Shown here: positions 46,681 to 55,106 of the stretch, piece by piece | Numbering within the stretch: the first letter of the stretch is position 1 | How the letters are laid out: each line of letters starts with the position of its first letter | Origin: Sediminibacillus terrae | GTDB taxonomy: Bacteria > Bacillota > Bacilli > Bacillales > Amphibacillaceae | Length of the DNA stretch: 64,000 nt | Reading direction: 5' to 3' | Assembly (NCBI RefSeq): GCF_009602435.1 | Contig: NZ_VZDQ01000026.1 | Coordinates: 186,001 to 250,000, forward strand | Notes under the pieces: model-generated | What the model was told of the DNA's origin: nothing | The model's database searches: none | The model's input: the letters and a program-made list of their open reading frames with translations, nothing else | Position numbers and translations under genes: made by a program

Positions 46681-48237
46681 TTAATAGTTTTCCCAAGCTC
46701 TTTCGTACTTTTGAATAAGATTCGGATCAATCAACGTATTCGGCTGTAGTTCGGAAGTATCGCCTCCTCCTTCCATCGCTTCCATTGGATTGCCTTCATC
46801 CTTACCGAACTCAGTTAAACCAGGGAGCATGTCGGTAGTGAGGAATCGAACAGGCACATTTATTCCCAAATCGTTCACATGAATTTCCTGCCGGCTTCCC
46901 ATCACAAATCCCCAATTCCCGAAACTGGGGACATCGACATGGAAATTTTCTATATTCAATCCGGTCGCTGCAATCGTTTCGGATATGGTCCAGTATACGT
47001 CTCTCGCAAATACCGGACTGGTCGCCTGCACCATTAAAGATCCTTCAGGGCGTAAATGATTCCGGACAAGCGAATAAAACTCTTTTGTGTACAATTTATT
47101 TAAACTCTCGTCATTCGGATCGGGAAGATCAACAAGAATCACATCAAACCAGCGATCTGTATTTTCCAGAAACTGAAAGGCATCCTGATGGATGATGTCT
47201 ACCTTTTCATTTTGCAACGATCCCTGGTTCAATTCCAACAAATGCGGCTCCTGTTCTGCAAGTTCGACGACTGCTGGGTCTAAATCCACCAGTGTTATGT
47301 TTTCCACATCCTGATATTTCAGTACCTCCTTGGCAGCAATCCCATCACCGCCACCTAAAATCAATACACTCTGATGCTTGTCGGCTTGTGCCATGGCGGG
47401 ATGGACAAGCACCTCATGATAGCGGTATTCATCGATAGAGCTAAGCTGCAGTCCCCCGTTCAAATACAAACGGGTGTCATTGCCGTCTTTCGTCAAAATG
47501 ATTTTTTGATACTGACTTTCTTCCATATGAATGATAGGATCTTGATAAAGTTTTTGTTCAAAGGTAAACGCCATCTCCTCCCCAAACAAGAAGCCCAGCA
47601 GAAGTGCCACCAGAATGACGCCGCCAACTAAAAAGTGAACGGTTATGCGACTGATCTCCTTCCGGAAAAGCCATAATACAACAAGCGCGACCAAAAGATT
47701 GATACAGCCAACAAAAAATGCACTTTTCACCATTCCCAAAGCCGGGCGAAGAAAAAACACGAACAGAAGTCCCCCTATCAAGCCTCCTGCATAATCAGAA
47801 AACAATACCCGGGCGGTACTACGATTCAAGGTGACACCGATTTCGTTAGCTTTCCTGATTAAAATCGGCAATTCCAGACCTGTCAGCCCTCCGACAGTCA
47901 ATGTGATGATATACAAAAACAATGCGTCGGATCCATCAGGAGAAAAAGCTGTAATTCCGAACATGGCAAAACTGGAAAACCCGCCGATCAACGCGACAAG
48001 AAATTCAATATAGACAAAAGCAATCAATAAATGCTTCATCACTTTTTCACTTATGCTTGCCCCGATTCCCATTCCAGTCAAGAAAAAAGAGATGACCAAT
48101 GTGTACTGCTTGACGCCATCTCCAAGGATATAAGATCCAAGTGCACCAAACAGCACTTCGAATACGATTCCACAAATCGACACAATTCCTGAAGCCCAGT
48201 AGATAAAATTACTTTGCCTGACAGCTTGTTGTTCCAA
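46681..48237 (-). CDS. Membrane-anchored spermidine-synthase-like aminopropyltransferase
   Basis: A 518-residue fusion of about seven membrane segments (10-215) with a soluble spermidine-synthase-type domain (about 225-490). SAM/dcSAM site GGGDGIAAKE (295-304), acidic D318/D320, D352 and the VDLPDP motif (D370, D373) are present, so aminopropyl transfer chemistry is plausible. Which acceptor is used is not readable; the family includes orphan enzymes. TTG start with GGAGTGAA. It is the last gene of the DUF4178-pspA-DUF4247-DUF350 group and is separated from DUF350 by a hairpin that may attenuate it. speD at 14054 could provide decarboxylated AdoMet. Confidence 0.87.
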   Translation of the reverse strand: MEQQAVRQSNFIYWASGIVSICGIVFEVLFGALGSYILGDGVKQYTLVISFFLTGMGIGASISEKVMKHLLIAFVYIEFLVALIGGFSSFAMFGITAFSPDGSDALFLYIITLTVGGLTGLELPILIRKANEIGVTLNRSTARVLFSDYAGGLIGGLLFVFFLRPALGMVKSAFFVGCINLLVALVVLWLFRKEISRITVHFLVGGVILVALLLGFLFGEEMAFTFEQKLYQDPIIHMEESQYQKIILTKDGNDTRLYLNGGLQLSSIDEYRYHEVLVHPAMAQADKHQSVLILGGGDGIAAKEVLKYQDVENITLVDLDPAVVELAEQEPHLLELNQGSLQNEKVDIIHQDAFQFLENTDRWFDVILVDLPDPNDESLNKLYTKEFYSLVRNHLRPEGSLMVQATSPVFARDVYWTISETIAATGLNIENFHVDVPSFGNWGFVMGSRQEIHVNDLGINVPVRFLTTDMLPGLTEFGKDEGNPMEAMEGGGDTSELQPNTLIDPNLIQKYERAWENY

Positions 48238-48281
48238 TTAGATTCACTCCGTCTTTCCATAGTCTTTAGCAAAAATAAAGT

Positions 48282-48315
48282 TGGGCCTGACTTCTTGTTA
48301 CGTAAAGTCAGACCC
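48282..48315 (-). terminator. Hairpin/attenuator between the DUF350 gene and the aminopropyltransferase gene
   Basis: A 12-bp stem with one G-T (TGGGCCTGACTT at 48282-48293 against 48304-48315) is followed on the minus strand by ACTTTATTTTT. It lies between genes on the same strand, so it probably sets partial read-through. Confidence 0.6.
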
Positions 48316-48333
48316 ATGCGACACAATTGGTAT

Positions 48334-48735
48334 TTATGTAATGGATGCCCCGATTACAAAAGCTAATCCGATCGAAACAGCCAGAGATACAATGCCGACT
48401 GCAGTGTTATTTTCTTTTAACTTTACTTCGACCGAAAATTTTCTTGTCAGCACTTCAAACAATAAATAAGCGATAACCTGCAATACCACTCCGTAAACGC
48501 CCCAAATCACCGTTTCCCAAATGGTCACGCTATGATAGATGGCAAAAGCGAGCACAATACAAATACCTATTACTTTTCCAGAGACGGACAGTGCAACAGC
48601 AGCGTTTCCATTCTCGATTTCTTCCCAATCACGGTACTTTCTTGTCAAGGTTTCGAACACAGCCAATCCGGCCAGCACAACCAATATAGCAATAATGAAA
48701 TAAATAAAAGTCGATACAAACGGACCCATTTCCAT
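48334..48735 (-). CDS. DUF350 four-helix membrane protein (YjfL-like)
   Basis: 133 residues with four transmembrane helices arranged as two DUF350 repeats (FIYFIIAILVVLAGLAVFE, then GKVIGICIVLAFAIYHSV; second pair from VVLQVIAYLLFEVLTRK). Each repeat has the conserved LTRK-type segment (TLTRKYRDWEEIENGNAAVA and VLTRKF..EVKLKENNTAVG). DUF350 genes accompany PspA and glutathionylspermidine- or aminopropyl-type genes in E. coli (yjfL) and other bacteria as I recall. Function unknown. It follows the DUF4247 gene by 20 bp. Confidence 0.88.
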   Translation of the reverse strand: MEMGPFVSTFIYFIIAILVVLAGLAVFETLTRKYRDWEEIENGNAAVALSVSGKVIGICIVLAFAIYHSVTIWETVIWGVYGVVLQVIAYLLFEVLTRKFSVEVKLKENNTAVGIVSLAVSIGLAFVIGASIT

Positions 48736-48755
48736 TTCTTTCCCTCCTCTAATTT

Positions 48756-49409
48756 TTATTTACCAGCACTCGCTCCACCACCACGGTAGGAAGACATTCC
48801 TCTTTTCGTGTTCAATCCTCCGCGGTCACCCGTCGTATAGCCTCCATAACAGCCGCCGTTCCGGCACTGTTCCATTCGTGTTTTCTCCCAGTTGGAAGTT
48901 CCTAGCATTCTATTCAACAGTAGAAAAGTAAAAAATCCATTTAAGTGGTTCGGTGAGTAATTGCTTCGCACGAATTGGTCAGAAGCCACTTCGATCAGCA
49001 ACACATCCTGGTCTTCCTCACTAGGCTTGAAGGTGACAAAATAATCTGGGTAAATCAATATTTGTTCCCCATCTTTCACCTCACTTGTTTCATCAGGCTG
49101 CTTTATACTGGAAACAAGTGATACCAGCTGTTCCCTCGTGAATTGTCTGGTGGCATATACATTCGCTTCCGCGTCATCACCTGAAATGACATCCAGCAAA
49201 TAAAAATTGTTGGCAAAAACTGCTTCGATGTCCTGATTGGAAGAAGCTTTCAACTGCTCCTCTATTTCCTGCCTATCCGGTTCTTCCGGTATTTCTTCTA
49301 CGGACACCGATGGTTCTTCCTCGGTGCCAGAAAGCCGGGAAAGATCAGATCCACATGCAGTCAGCAATAAAACAAGCGACAGCAAACAAACCCCAAATAG
49401 TTTGTGCAT
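48756..49409 (-). CDS. DUF4247 lipoprotein
   Basis: A 217-residue secreted lipoprotein: basic-hydrophobic signal peptide (MHKLFGVCLLSLVLLLTAC) with lipobox LTAC and lipid-bearing C19, then an acidic linker (about 25-55) and a globular domain. The C-terminus contains a Cys/Gly-rich CRNGGCYGGYTTG and an Arg/Gly-rich tail ending YRGGGASAGK. The paired cysteines might form a disulfide outside the membrane. No enzymatic motif is visible. It sits between pspA and the DUF350 gene, so it may be the surface-exposed part of the module. Confidence 0.87.
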   Translation of the reverse strand: MHKLFGVCLLSLVLLLTACGSDLSRLSGTEEEPSVSVEEIPEEPDRQEIEEQLKASSNQDIEAVFANNFYLLDVISGDDAEANVYATRQFTREQLVSLVSSIKQPDETSEVKDGEQILIYPDYFVTFKPSEEDQDVLLIEVASDQFVRSNYSPNHLNGFFTFLLLNRMLGTSNWEKTRMEQCRNGGCYGGYTTGDRGGLNTKRGMSSYRGGGASAGK

Positions 49410-49450
49410 GATGGAAGCCGTACCTCCTTTCTAATGGGAAGAATACCTGC

Positions 49451-49484
49451 AAAAACCCTTGCAGCCTGTGGCAGGTACAAGGGT
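49451..49484 (-). terminator. Hairpin/attenuator between pspA and the DUF4247 gene
   Basis: ACCCTTG/CAAGGGT (49484-49478 and 49461-49455) with extra inner pairing is followed by TTTTTGC on the minus strand. It would make DUF4178-pspA the main transcript, with weaker read-through to the downstream three genes. Confidence 0.7.
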
Positions 49485-49539
49485 TTTACTGGTGACTTCT
49501 TCACCTGTCTATTCCATCCCCTGATCGTAACGGCAACTA

Positions 49540-50208
49540 TTATTCCTTGCCGAGTTTCTTTTTCAAGGCGGCTAATTCATCATCTACACCGCTCTTTTCC
49601 AAACTTTCAAATTCATCATCAAGCGACTTACTTGAAGCAGACAAGTCATCAGAAGTATCTGCCTCCGCTTCAAATTGCAGGACTTTTTCCTCCATGCGTT
49701 CGAATCCCCGTTTCGACTCGTCACTTCCGATTGAAGACATCGTCCGGTTCATCTTGGTCCGGGTTTTTGCAGATTCGGCCCGGGCTTTCAGAGAATCTTT
49801 TTTCAATTTCATTTGCTGGTACTCTTTTTTCATTTCATCCAGCTTATCACGAAGCACTTTGGAATCATTTTGAGCCCTGTCCCACGATTCTTTTAATGTA
49901 TCTGCCTGTTCCTGCTGATCTTTTTTATCTTCCAGCGCACGGCGGGCCAAATCTTCGTTTCCTGCTTCAATCGCTTTCTCAGCCTGACCTTGCCTTTTAT
50001 CAACCAATGCCTGGGCATCGTCGTATTTCCGCTTCAACATTTTTTCATTGGCGATTTGTTTGGCAACCGAGCTTTCCACTTCGCGAATATCGGATTCCAT
50101 GTCGCGCATGAACTGCTCCAGCATTTTCACTGGATCTTCTGCTTTATCCAACATGGCATTGAGTTCCGAGCTTACAATAGTACTGACACGTTTAAACATT
50201 TTGAACAT
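49540..50208 (-). CDS. pspA: PspA/IM30 membrane-stress protein
   Basis: A 222-residue ESCRT-III-like coiled-coil protein of the PspA/IM30 family that coats and repairs the cytoplasmic membrane. The amphipathic N-terminal helix MFKMFKRVSTIV, then EDPVKMLEQFMRDM (hallmark), long Lys/Glu-rich helices (about 25-160) and the helix ERMEEKVLQFEAEAD are typical. LiaH is a related paralogue; I name it pspA from the N-terminal motif and operon. Shine-Dalgarno AGGAGG. It lies 17 bp after the DUF4178 gene, under a sigma-W-like promoter, as for pspA in B. subtilis. Confidence 0.93.
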   Translation of the reverse strand: MFKMFKRVSTIVSSELNAMLDKAEDPVKMLEQFMRDMESDIREVESSVAKQIANEKMLKRKYDDAQALVDKRQGQAEKAIEAGNEDLARRALEDKKDQQEQADTLKESWDRAQNDSKVLRDKLDEMKKEYQQMKLKKDSLKARAESAKTRTKMNRTMSSIGSDESKRGFERMEEKVLQFEAEADTSDDLSASSKSLDDEFESLEKSGVDDELAALKKKLGKE

Positions 50209-50225
50209 AGGTGAGTCCTCCTTTA

Positions 50226-50735
50226 TTATATGGAACCTGCAATGATTTTAATTTCATAAGGTTCAATTTCATACCCATAACTTGCTTCTATTTCGCCGCC
50301 CCAGTCCTCCAGGCTAAGATAATGCTCTTCGTCTTCATCATAATATTCCGCATAGTGTATCTGTCTGCCGTTTATGTTTCTGCTCCTGCCTTCACCTACC
50401 ACCCTTGCTTCTCCCTGCTCATCAAGATAGTAAACGGCATCCTGATAAGTCAATTGTTTCGGAAAAGGTTTCGAGACGGGAAGATTTACCGATTGATAAA
50501 TACCAAGCTCCAACTGTTCATCCATTTCAGCAGAAAGCCATATGGTGTTTTTCCCCTCCAGAAGCTGGTAGCCGAACCATTCATAACTGTCCTCACGATA
50601 GGTGATTTTTCCGACCACCTCGTAATCGACGAGATCATAGGTTACAATATCACCGACCTCGATCGATAAGGCGGACCGTTCTTTTATTTCTGGTTTTTTT
50701 GATTCTTTTTTAAACAGTTTCGAAAATATTCCCAC
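50226..50735 (-). CDS. DUF4178 protein
   Basis: A 169-residue soluble beta-rich protein of the DUF4178 family (VGDIVTYDLVDYEVVGKI, then WFGYQLLEGKNTIWLSAE, then IHYAEYYDEDEEHYLSLEDW). The N-terminal ten residues, FSKLFKKESKKP, form a short amphipathic basic helix that might contact membrane or PspA. GTG start with GAGGTGAA. It is the first gene of the operon and lies 46 bp from the sigma-W-type -10. Function unknown; family linked by context to PspA and DUF350. Confidence 0.87.
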   Translation of the reverse strand: MGIFSKLFKKESKKPEIKERSALSIEVGDIVTYDLVDYEVVGKITYREDSYEWFGYQLLEGKNTIWLSAEMDEQLELGIYQSVNLPVSKPFPKQLTYQDAVYYLDEQGEARVVGEGRSRNINGRQIHYAEYYDEDEEHYLSLEDWGGEIEASYGYEIEPYEIKIIAGSI

Positions 50736-50780
50736 TGGTTCACCTCATCTTTCCAAGAAAAATCCTTGTATATTCCTGTT

Positions 50781-50807
50781 TACGGATGAAATATCCCTCA
50801 GGTTTCA
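50781..50807 (-). promoter_or_regulatory. Sigma-W-type promoter of the DUF4178-pspA operon
   Basis: TGAAAC (50807-50802) and CGTA (50784-50781) with a 17-nt spacer, the same geometry as the ysdB promoter at 3328-3354. The distance to the GTG start leaves a leader of roughly 38 nt. Confidence 0.75.
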
Positions 50808-50895
50808 AATTCTTATTAAATTTTCTTTTCCTTGTTACTTATGGTAACAAAGTTCCTGCCAAAAAGATATTTCAGCCTTTCATTCCCCGCTAATA

Positions 50896-50926
50896 TTGTC
50901 ATTATACCGGGCTAGTTTGTTATACT
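50896..50926 (+). promoter_or_regulatory. Tentative sigma-A promoter of the M24 peptidase gene
   Basis: TTGTCA (50896-50901) and TATACT (50921-50926) are clear hexamers, but the 19-nt spacer is long. The start codon is 32 nt downstream of the -10. Confidence 0.4.
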
Positions 50927-50957
50927 AATATAAGATAAAGAAAGGTGGCAGAAATTC

Positions 50958-52052
50958 ATGGAACGATTACAAACGTTGATAGAAAAACTCAAACAGCAAA
51001 ACTTCGACAGCGCCCTGGTTACCTCCAAGGCAAATGTCTATTATCTAAGCGGTCATTATACCGATCCACACGAACGACTGGTGGCAGTCTACATAAGTAG
51101 TGATGAAGAGCCATTGTTCATACTCCCGGAAATGGAAAAAGAAGACGCCATCGCTTCCGGCTGGAAAGGCGATTTCCTCACATACAAAGATCAGGATAAC
51201 CCCTGGAAATTATTCAAGGACTATTTAACGAAGCGAAATAAAACTCCCGACACAATCGCCATTGAAAAGGAAGATTTTTCGGTATCCCGGTTCGAGCACC
51301 TACAACAAACAGTCTCAGGCTGCGAAATTGTGGATGGGACAGAGATATTGGCTGGTTTACGCGTTATCAAGGACAAAAAAGAATATACGATTCTCAAACA
51401 AGCTGCCGATTTAGCGGACTTCGGTATCAAAACAGGTGTGGAGGCAATCCAGGAAGGGGTTTCCGAAATGGAAATCCTGGCTAAAATCGAATATGAATTG
51501 AAAAAACAAGGTGTGAGGGAGATGTCTTTCTCCACCATGGTACTATCCGGCAAAAAAACTGCCTCTCCACACGGAACACCTGGGCAGGATAAAGTTGAAT
51601 CAGGTGACTTGGTGCTGTTTGATCTTGGTGTCGTATTTGGCGGGTATTGCTCCGACATCACCCGAACAGTTGCATATAAACAGATAGATCCAGAGCAGGA
51701 AAAAATCTATCAAACCGTGTTGAAGGCACAGGAAAAAGCGATTGATGCTGCAGTAATCGGAAATGCAGCCGGCAAAATGGATCAAGTGGCCAGAGAGCAT
51801 ATTGCAAGCCAAGGTTATGGTGAATACTTCACCCATCGGATCGGTCACGGGATCGGTGTCGACGTCCATGAATACCCATCGTTAACTTCCGAAAACGATT
51901 TAACCCTGAAAGAAGGAATGAGCTTTACCCTGGAACCAGGTATATATGTACCCGGAGTGGGGGGCGTCAGGATTGAAGACGAAGTGTTCCTGACTAAAAA
52001 AGGGCCGGAATTGCTAACAAGCTATCCAAAAACATTGCAAATAATCGAATAG
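50958..52052 (+). CDS. M24 Xaa-Pro aminopeptidase/dipeptidase
   Basis: A 364-residue creatinase-fold metallopeptidase cleaving peptides with proline in position 2. N-terminal domain (about 1-130) followed by the pita-bread domain with metal ligands in LFDLGVVFGGYCSDITRT, HRIGHGIGVDVHE, FTLEPGIYVPG and GVRIEDEVF. Shine-Dalgarno AAAGGTGG. It could be a dipeptidase (PepQ) or aminopeptidase P; length fits both. It is divergent from the DUF4178-pspA operon and is followed by repeat copy C. Confidence 0.92.
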   Translation: MERLQTLIEKLKQQNFDSALVTSKANVYYLSGHYTDPHERLVAVYISSDEEPLFILPEMEKEDAIASGWKGDFLTYKDQDNPWKLFKDYLTKRNKTPDTIAIEKEDFSVSRFEHLQQTVSGCEIVDGTEILAGLRVIKDKKEYTILKQAADLADFGIKTGVEAIQEGVSEMEILAKIEYELKKQGVREMSFSTMVLSGKKTASPHGTPGQDKVESGDLVLFDLGVVFGGYCSDITRTVAYKQIDPEQEKIYQTVLKAQEKAIDAAVIGNAAGKMDQVAREHIASQGYGEYFTHRIGHGIGVDVHEYPSLTSENDLTLKEGMSFTLEPGIYVPGVGGVRIEDEVFLTKKGPELLTSYPKTLQIIE

Positions 52053-52084
52053 AGGAAAATCACCGATAAAACAAACACCGAAGT

Positions 52085-52163
52085 TAAAAAGGCCGGGACA
52101 AAAACATGGCCACCAAAGCAAAAACGGAACGGATTCTAATTCAACGAATCCGTTCCGTTTTTT
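52085..52163 (+). repeat. Terminator-associated repeat, copy C, with M24 peptidase terminator
   Basis: GGCCGGGACAAAAACATGGC (52091-52110) then CACCAAAGCAAAAACGG leads into a perfect 16-bp stem (52121-52136 and 52146-52161) followed by TT. The most regular copy of the family. A further REP-like segment at 52190-52235 resembles 661-745. Confidence 0.85.
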
Positions 52164-52240
52164 GGCTATATACTGAATAAGGACGATTGATGCGTTCTTC
52201 CTACCACTACGGCAAGATTCTACACTTTCGACGGGCATGC

Positions 52241-52792
52241 TTAAGTATTTTGTTGATGATTCATATTCATATGGTAAACGACATAATCAGTAGAGATACC
52301 CTTATATCCTGACTGTCTCAACATGGCAGTAATGTTTCCTCTATGATATGTGGCATGATTGATAAGATGGCCAACTAAGTGAAAAATGGAAATTTCCATT
52401 TCCCCGAATGTGGGATGCTGAATTGATAGTTCAAGCATAGGATCAGAGGTTGCCTTCAAAAAAGATCGGAAGTCCGCTTCAAGCCGCTGGTAATCAGATT
52501 CTATATCTTCAAGACTCTTTTCTGCATAACTGCTTGTCAACAACTGGCGGTCAACATATTCTTCGATCGTGTCAAATGCCTTGCCCTGCATCACTTTCAA
52601 CCATATCGTTTCCGTGAAATAAACATGGACAAGCACCGTAGCCAGTGTGGGGAAGACACTTTCCACCTCCCTGTGAATAACTTCTTCGGGAGGACTTCTT
52701 AAGTGGTCAAACAGACGTTTATTCGACCACGTATGATAGTTATATTGATCAATCAGATGACTCAATGGATCCAACTTATTCCGGGTCCCCAT
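52241..52792 (-). CDS. DinB-fold (YfiT/DinB superfamily) protein
   Basis: A 183-residue four-helix-bundle DinB-superfamily protein. Metal-type histidines lie in VLVHVYFTETIW (helix 2) and in LVGHLINHATYHRGNI (helix 4), with YNYHTWSNKRLFDHL at the start. Members include thiol-S-transferases (bacillithiol) and DNA-damage-induced proteins. The specific reaction is unknown. It is monocistronic, convergent with the M24 peptidase. Confidence 0.85.
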   Translation of the reverse strand: MGTRNKLDPLSHLIDQYNYHTWSNKRLFDHLRSPPEEVIHREVESVFPTLATVLVHVYFTETIWLKVMQGKAFDTIEEYVDRQLLTSSYAEKSLEDIESDYQRLEADFRSFLKATSDPMLELSIQHPTFGEMEISIFHLVGHLINHATYHRGNITAMLRQSGYKGISTDYVVYHMNMNHQQNT

Positions 52793-52876
52793 TTTTTCTC
52801 CCCCTGTCCTTTTGTAAGTAGTATAACGAAGAACGAGGGAGGGAATTCAGCCATCCTCCCTCCATCATCCATTATT

Positions 52877-52908
52877 AAAAGCCTAAATCATCAGCGATCC
52901 AGGCTTTT
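52877..52908 (-). terminator. Likely terminator of ald
   Basis: AAAAGCCT/AGGCTTTT (52908-52901 and 52884-52877) around a 16-nt loop, with the T-run inside the stem arm. It lies 103 nt past the ald stop, so it is a moderate call. Confidence 0.5.
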
Positions 52909-53010
52909 AATCGAAAGAAACATCCTAGTCCCGGTTTTCTCTGATAGATGTTCTCGTCCAATGAAGATAAAAAACAACAAAGTCTTTGCGAAAAAACTTC
53001 ATTACATCTA

Positions 53011-54132
53011 TCAACTGTCTTGTAATATGCTTTCGGCTTCAGCATACTCCAATTTATGTGCCTCTGCCACCGCCTTGTAGGTAACAAAACCATTTAATGT
53101 ATTGATCCCTTTCAGGAGTGCTTTGTTATCTGCACAGGCCTTCCGATAGCCTTTGTTAGCCAATTGTAGCGCATAAGGTACGGTAACGTTCGTCAGACCT
53201 ATTGTCGAAGTGCGCGGCACCGCTCCGGGCATGTTGGCAACCGCATAATGCAGCACTCCGTGCCTGGTATAAGTAGGATTATCATGAGTCGTAATTCGAT
53301 CAGTTGTTTCAAAAATGCCTCCCTGATCGATTGCGACATCCACGATTACGGAGCCTTCCCGCATAGATTTGATCATTTCCTCGCTAACAAGCTTCGGAGC
53401 TTTGGCACCAGGGATCAGCACAGCCCCAATGACCAAATCCGATTCTTGTAAAGCTTCCGCGATATTCAGTGGGTTGGACATGAATGTATTGATGTTCGAT
53501 CCAAAGATATCATCAAGCTGGCGGAGCCGCTCAGGATTCAAGTCAATGATAGTGACGTCAGCACCAAGACCGGCTGCAATTTTGGCAGCATTAGTTCCTA
53601 CCACACCCCCGCCTATGATGGTCACTTTTCCTCTTCTCACACCTGGAATTCCCGAAAGCAGCACTCCTCGGCCACCCTTCGGTTTTTCAAGAAATTGAGC
53701 CCCTATTTGCGAAGCCATGCGTCCCGCCACCTCGCTCATTGGAGTCAAGAGTGGCAGCGACCCATTATCAAGCTGGACTGTCTCGTAAGCAATGGATACC
53801 ACTTTATTGTCAATCAACGCCTTGGTCAATTCCGGTTCCGGAGCCAGATGCAAATACGTGAACAGGATTAGTCCATCATAGAAAAATCCATATTCTTCTG
53901 GAAGCGGTTCCTTTACTTTCATGACCATCTCCTGCTCCCACGCTTCAGCGGCGGAAGGAACGATTTCGGCACCGGCAGCAATGTACTGTTCATCGGTAAA
54001 TCCCGAGCCAAGCCCGGCTCCGGTTTCCACGATCACTCGATGGCCGGCACTTTCCAGTGTAACAACCCCTGCTGGAGTCATCGCCACTCGATTTTCATTG
54101 TTTTTAATCTCTCTAGGTACCCCGATATTCAT
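53011..54132 (-). CDS. ald: Alanine dehydrogenase
   Basis: A 373-residue NAD-linked enzyme interconverting alanine with pyruvate and ammonia. N-terminal [35 protein letters not shown], Rossmann [22 protein letters not shown] and catalytic [11 protein letters not shown] with the histidine of the FTYLHLA segment are canonical. In Bacillus ald supports growth on alanine and normal sporulation. Shine-Dalgarno GGAGGG. Alone on its strand between DinB-like and SDR genes. Confidence 0.96.
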   Translation of the reverse strand: MNIGVPREIKNNENRVAMTPAGVVTLESAGHRVIVETGAGLGSGFTDEQYIAAGAEIVPSAAEAWEQEMVMKVKEPLPEEYGFFYDGLILFTYLHLAPEPELTKALIDNKVVSIAYETVQLDNGSLPLLTPMSEVAGRMASQIGAQFLEKPKGGRGVLLSGIPGVRRGKVTIIGGGVVGTNAAKIAAGLGADVTIIDLNPERLRQLDDIFGSNINTFMSNPLNIAEALQESDLVIGAVLIPGAKAPKLVSEEMIKSMREGSVIVDVAIDQGGIFETTDRITTHDNPTYTRHGVLHYAVANMPGAVPRTSTIGLTNVTVPYALQLANKGYRKACADNKALLKGINTLNGFVTYKAVAEAHKLEYAEAESILQDS

Positions 54133-54198
54133 TTGTCATCCCTCCAAATAGTCTGCATTTCTTGCAGGAATCTTTGTTATGTATAGTAAGAACACCAT

Positions 54199-54951
54199 TC
54201 ACCGGTACCGGTGAATGACATCCAAACCACCTGTGACTTCAAAAACAGAACCTGTGATCATGTCGGAGTCTTTCTCGCAAAGAAATAAAATGGACCTGGC
54301 GATATCTTCTCCCGTTCCCGACCTGCCTATCGGCGTCTTTTCATCGGGTATTTTGCGACTTGCCTCTATACCGGCCTCTTTCATGTCACCTGTAATATTC
54401 CCAGGGCATACCATGTTAGAAGTAATTCCGTATTCCGCTTCTTCATATGCAATCGATTTGGTCAAAGATACTAAACCAACTTTTGCTGCTGCAAAAGCAG
54501 AACGGTATAGCCATCCAGCTGCGGTGTTGGCTCCCTGAAACCCGTAATTGATCACCCTGCCGAAACTCTGCTCACGCATCCCCGGAATGGTAAGTTGCAA
54601 TAGATGAAAAACAGAATCAAGATTCCCTTTCATCATAGCATCCCATTCCTCCTGTGAATAGTCCATTAATTTCTTTCTTTCAAATATGTAAGGTCCAGCA
54701 TTGTTGATCAAGTAATCGATAGTTCCGTATTTAGTCATCGCTTGCTTTACTAGTCCTTGCAAGTCCTTTTTGCTGGTTACATCCGCTTGAACAATATGTA
54801 AAGGATCTTCTTCATGCAACTCGGCTAATGCTTCCGCTTTCTCTTTATCTTTCCAATAAGTGGCGGTGACTTGATGACCAGCCTGCAAGAAAGCTTCTGT
54901 CACTTTTCTGCCCAATCCTTTCGTTCCAGCAGTTATAAGTGCATGTCCCAT
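54199..54951 (-). CDS. Short-chain dehydrogenase/reductase
   Basis: A 250-residue SDR with TAGTKGLGRKVTEAF-type Rossmann start (TGxxxGxG variant: ITAGTKGLG), NNAGPY (NNAG motif), and an active site that reads YRSAFAAAKVG where YxxxK would be expected at YRSAFAAAK, meaning Tyr and Lys are seven residues apart rather than four. The catalytic tyrosine placement is thus unusual, with S/A at the normal Tyr site. NADP preference is suggested by TYWKDKEKA. ATG 54951 has GGAGGTG; an upstream ATG at 54993 adds a tail. Resembles B. subtilis YtkK by position. Substrate unknown. Confidence 0.85.
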   Translation of the reverse strand: MGHALITAGTKGLGRKVTEAFLQAGHQVTATYWKDKEKAEALAELHEEDPLHIVQADVTSKKDLQGLVKQAMTKYGTIDYLINNAGPYIFERKKLMDYSQEEWDAMMKGNLDSVFHLLQLTIPGMREQSFGRVINYGFQGANTAAGWLYRSAFAAAKVGLVSLTKSIAYEEAEYGITSNMVCPGNITGDMKEAGIEASRKIPDEKTPIGRSGTGEDIARSILFLCEKDSDMITGSVFEVTGGLDVIHRYR

Positions 54952-55106
54952 AAATTGCACCTCCATTGTCAATGAAACTTTTGGCCAATTCATCTTTATC
55001 CTAACTTAACCTAAACAAAAATTCTATCTTCACGTATTTAGTCCGTCTATCTGAGATGTTCCGGCCATGGTATAATAGAATAAAGAGGTAGAAAGGAGTC
55101 TTTTCT

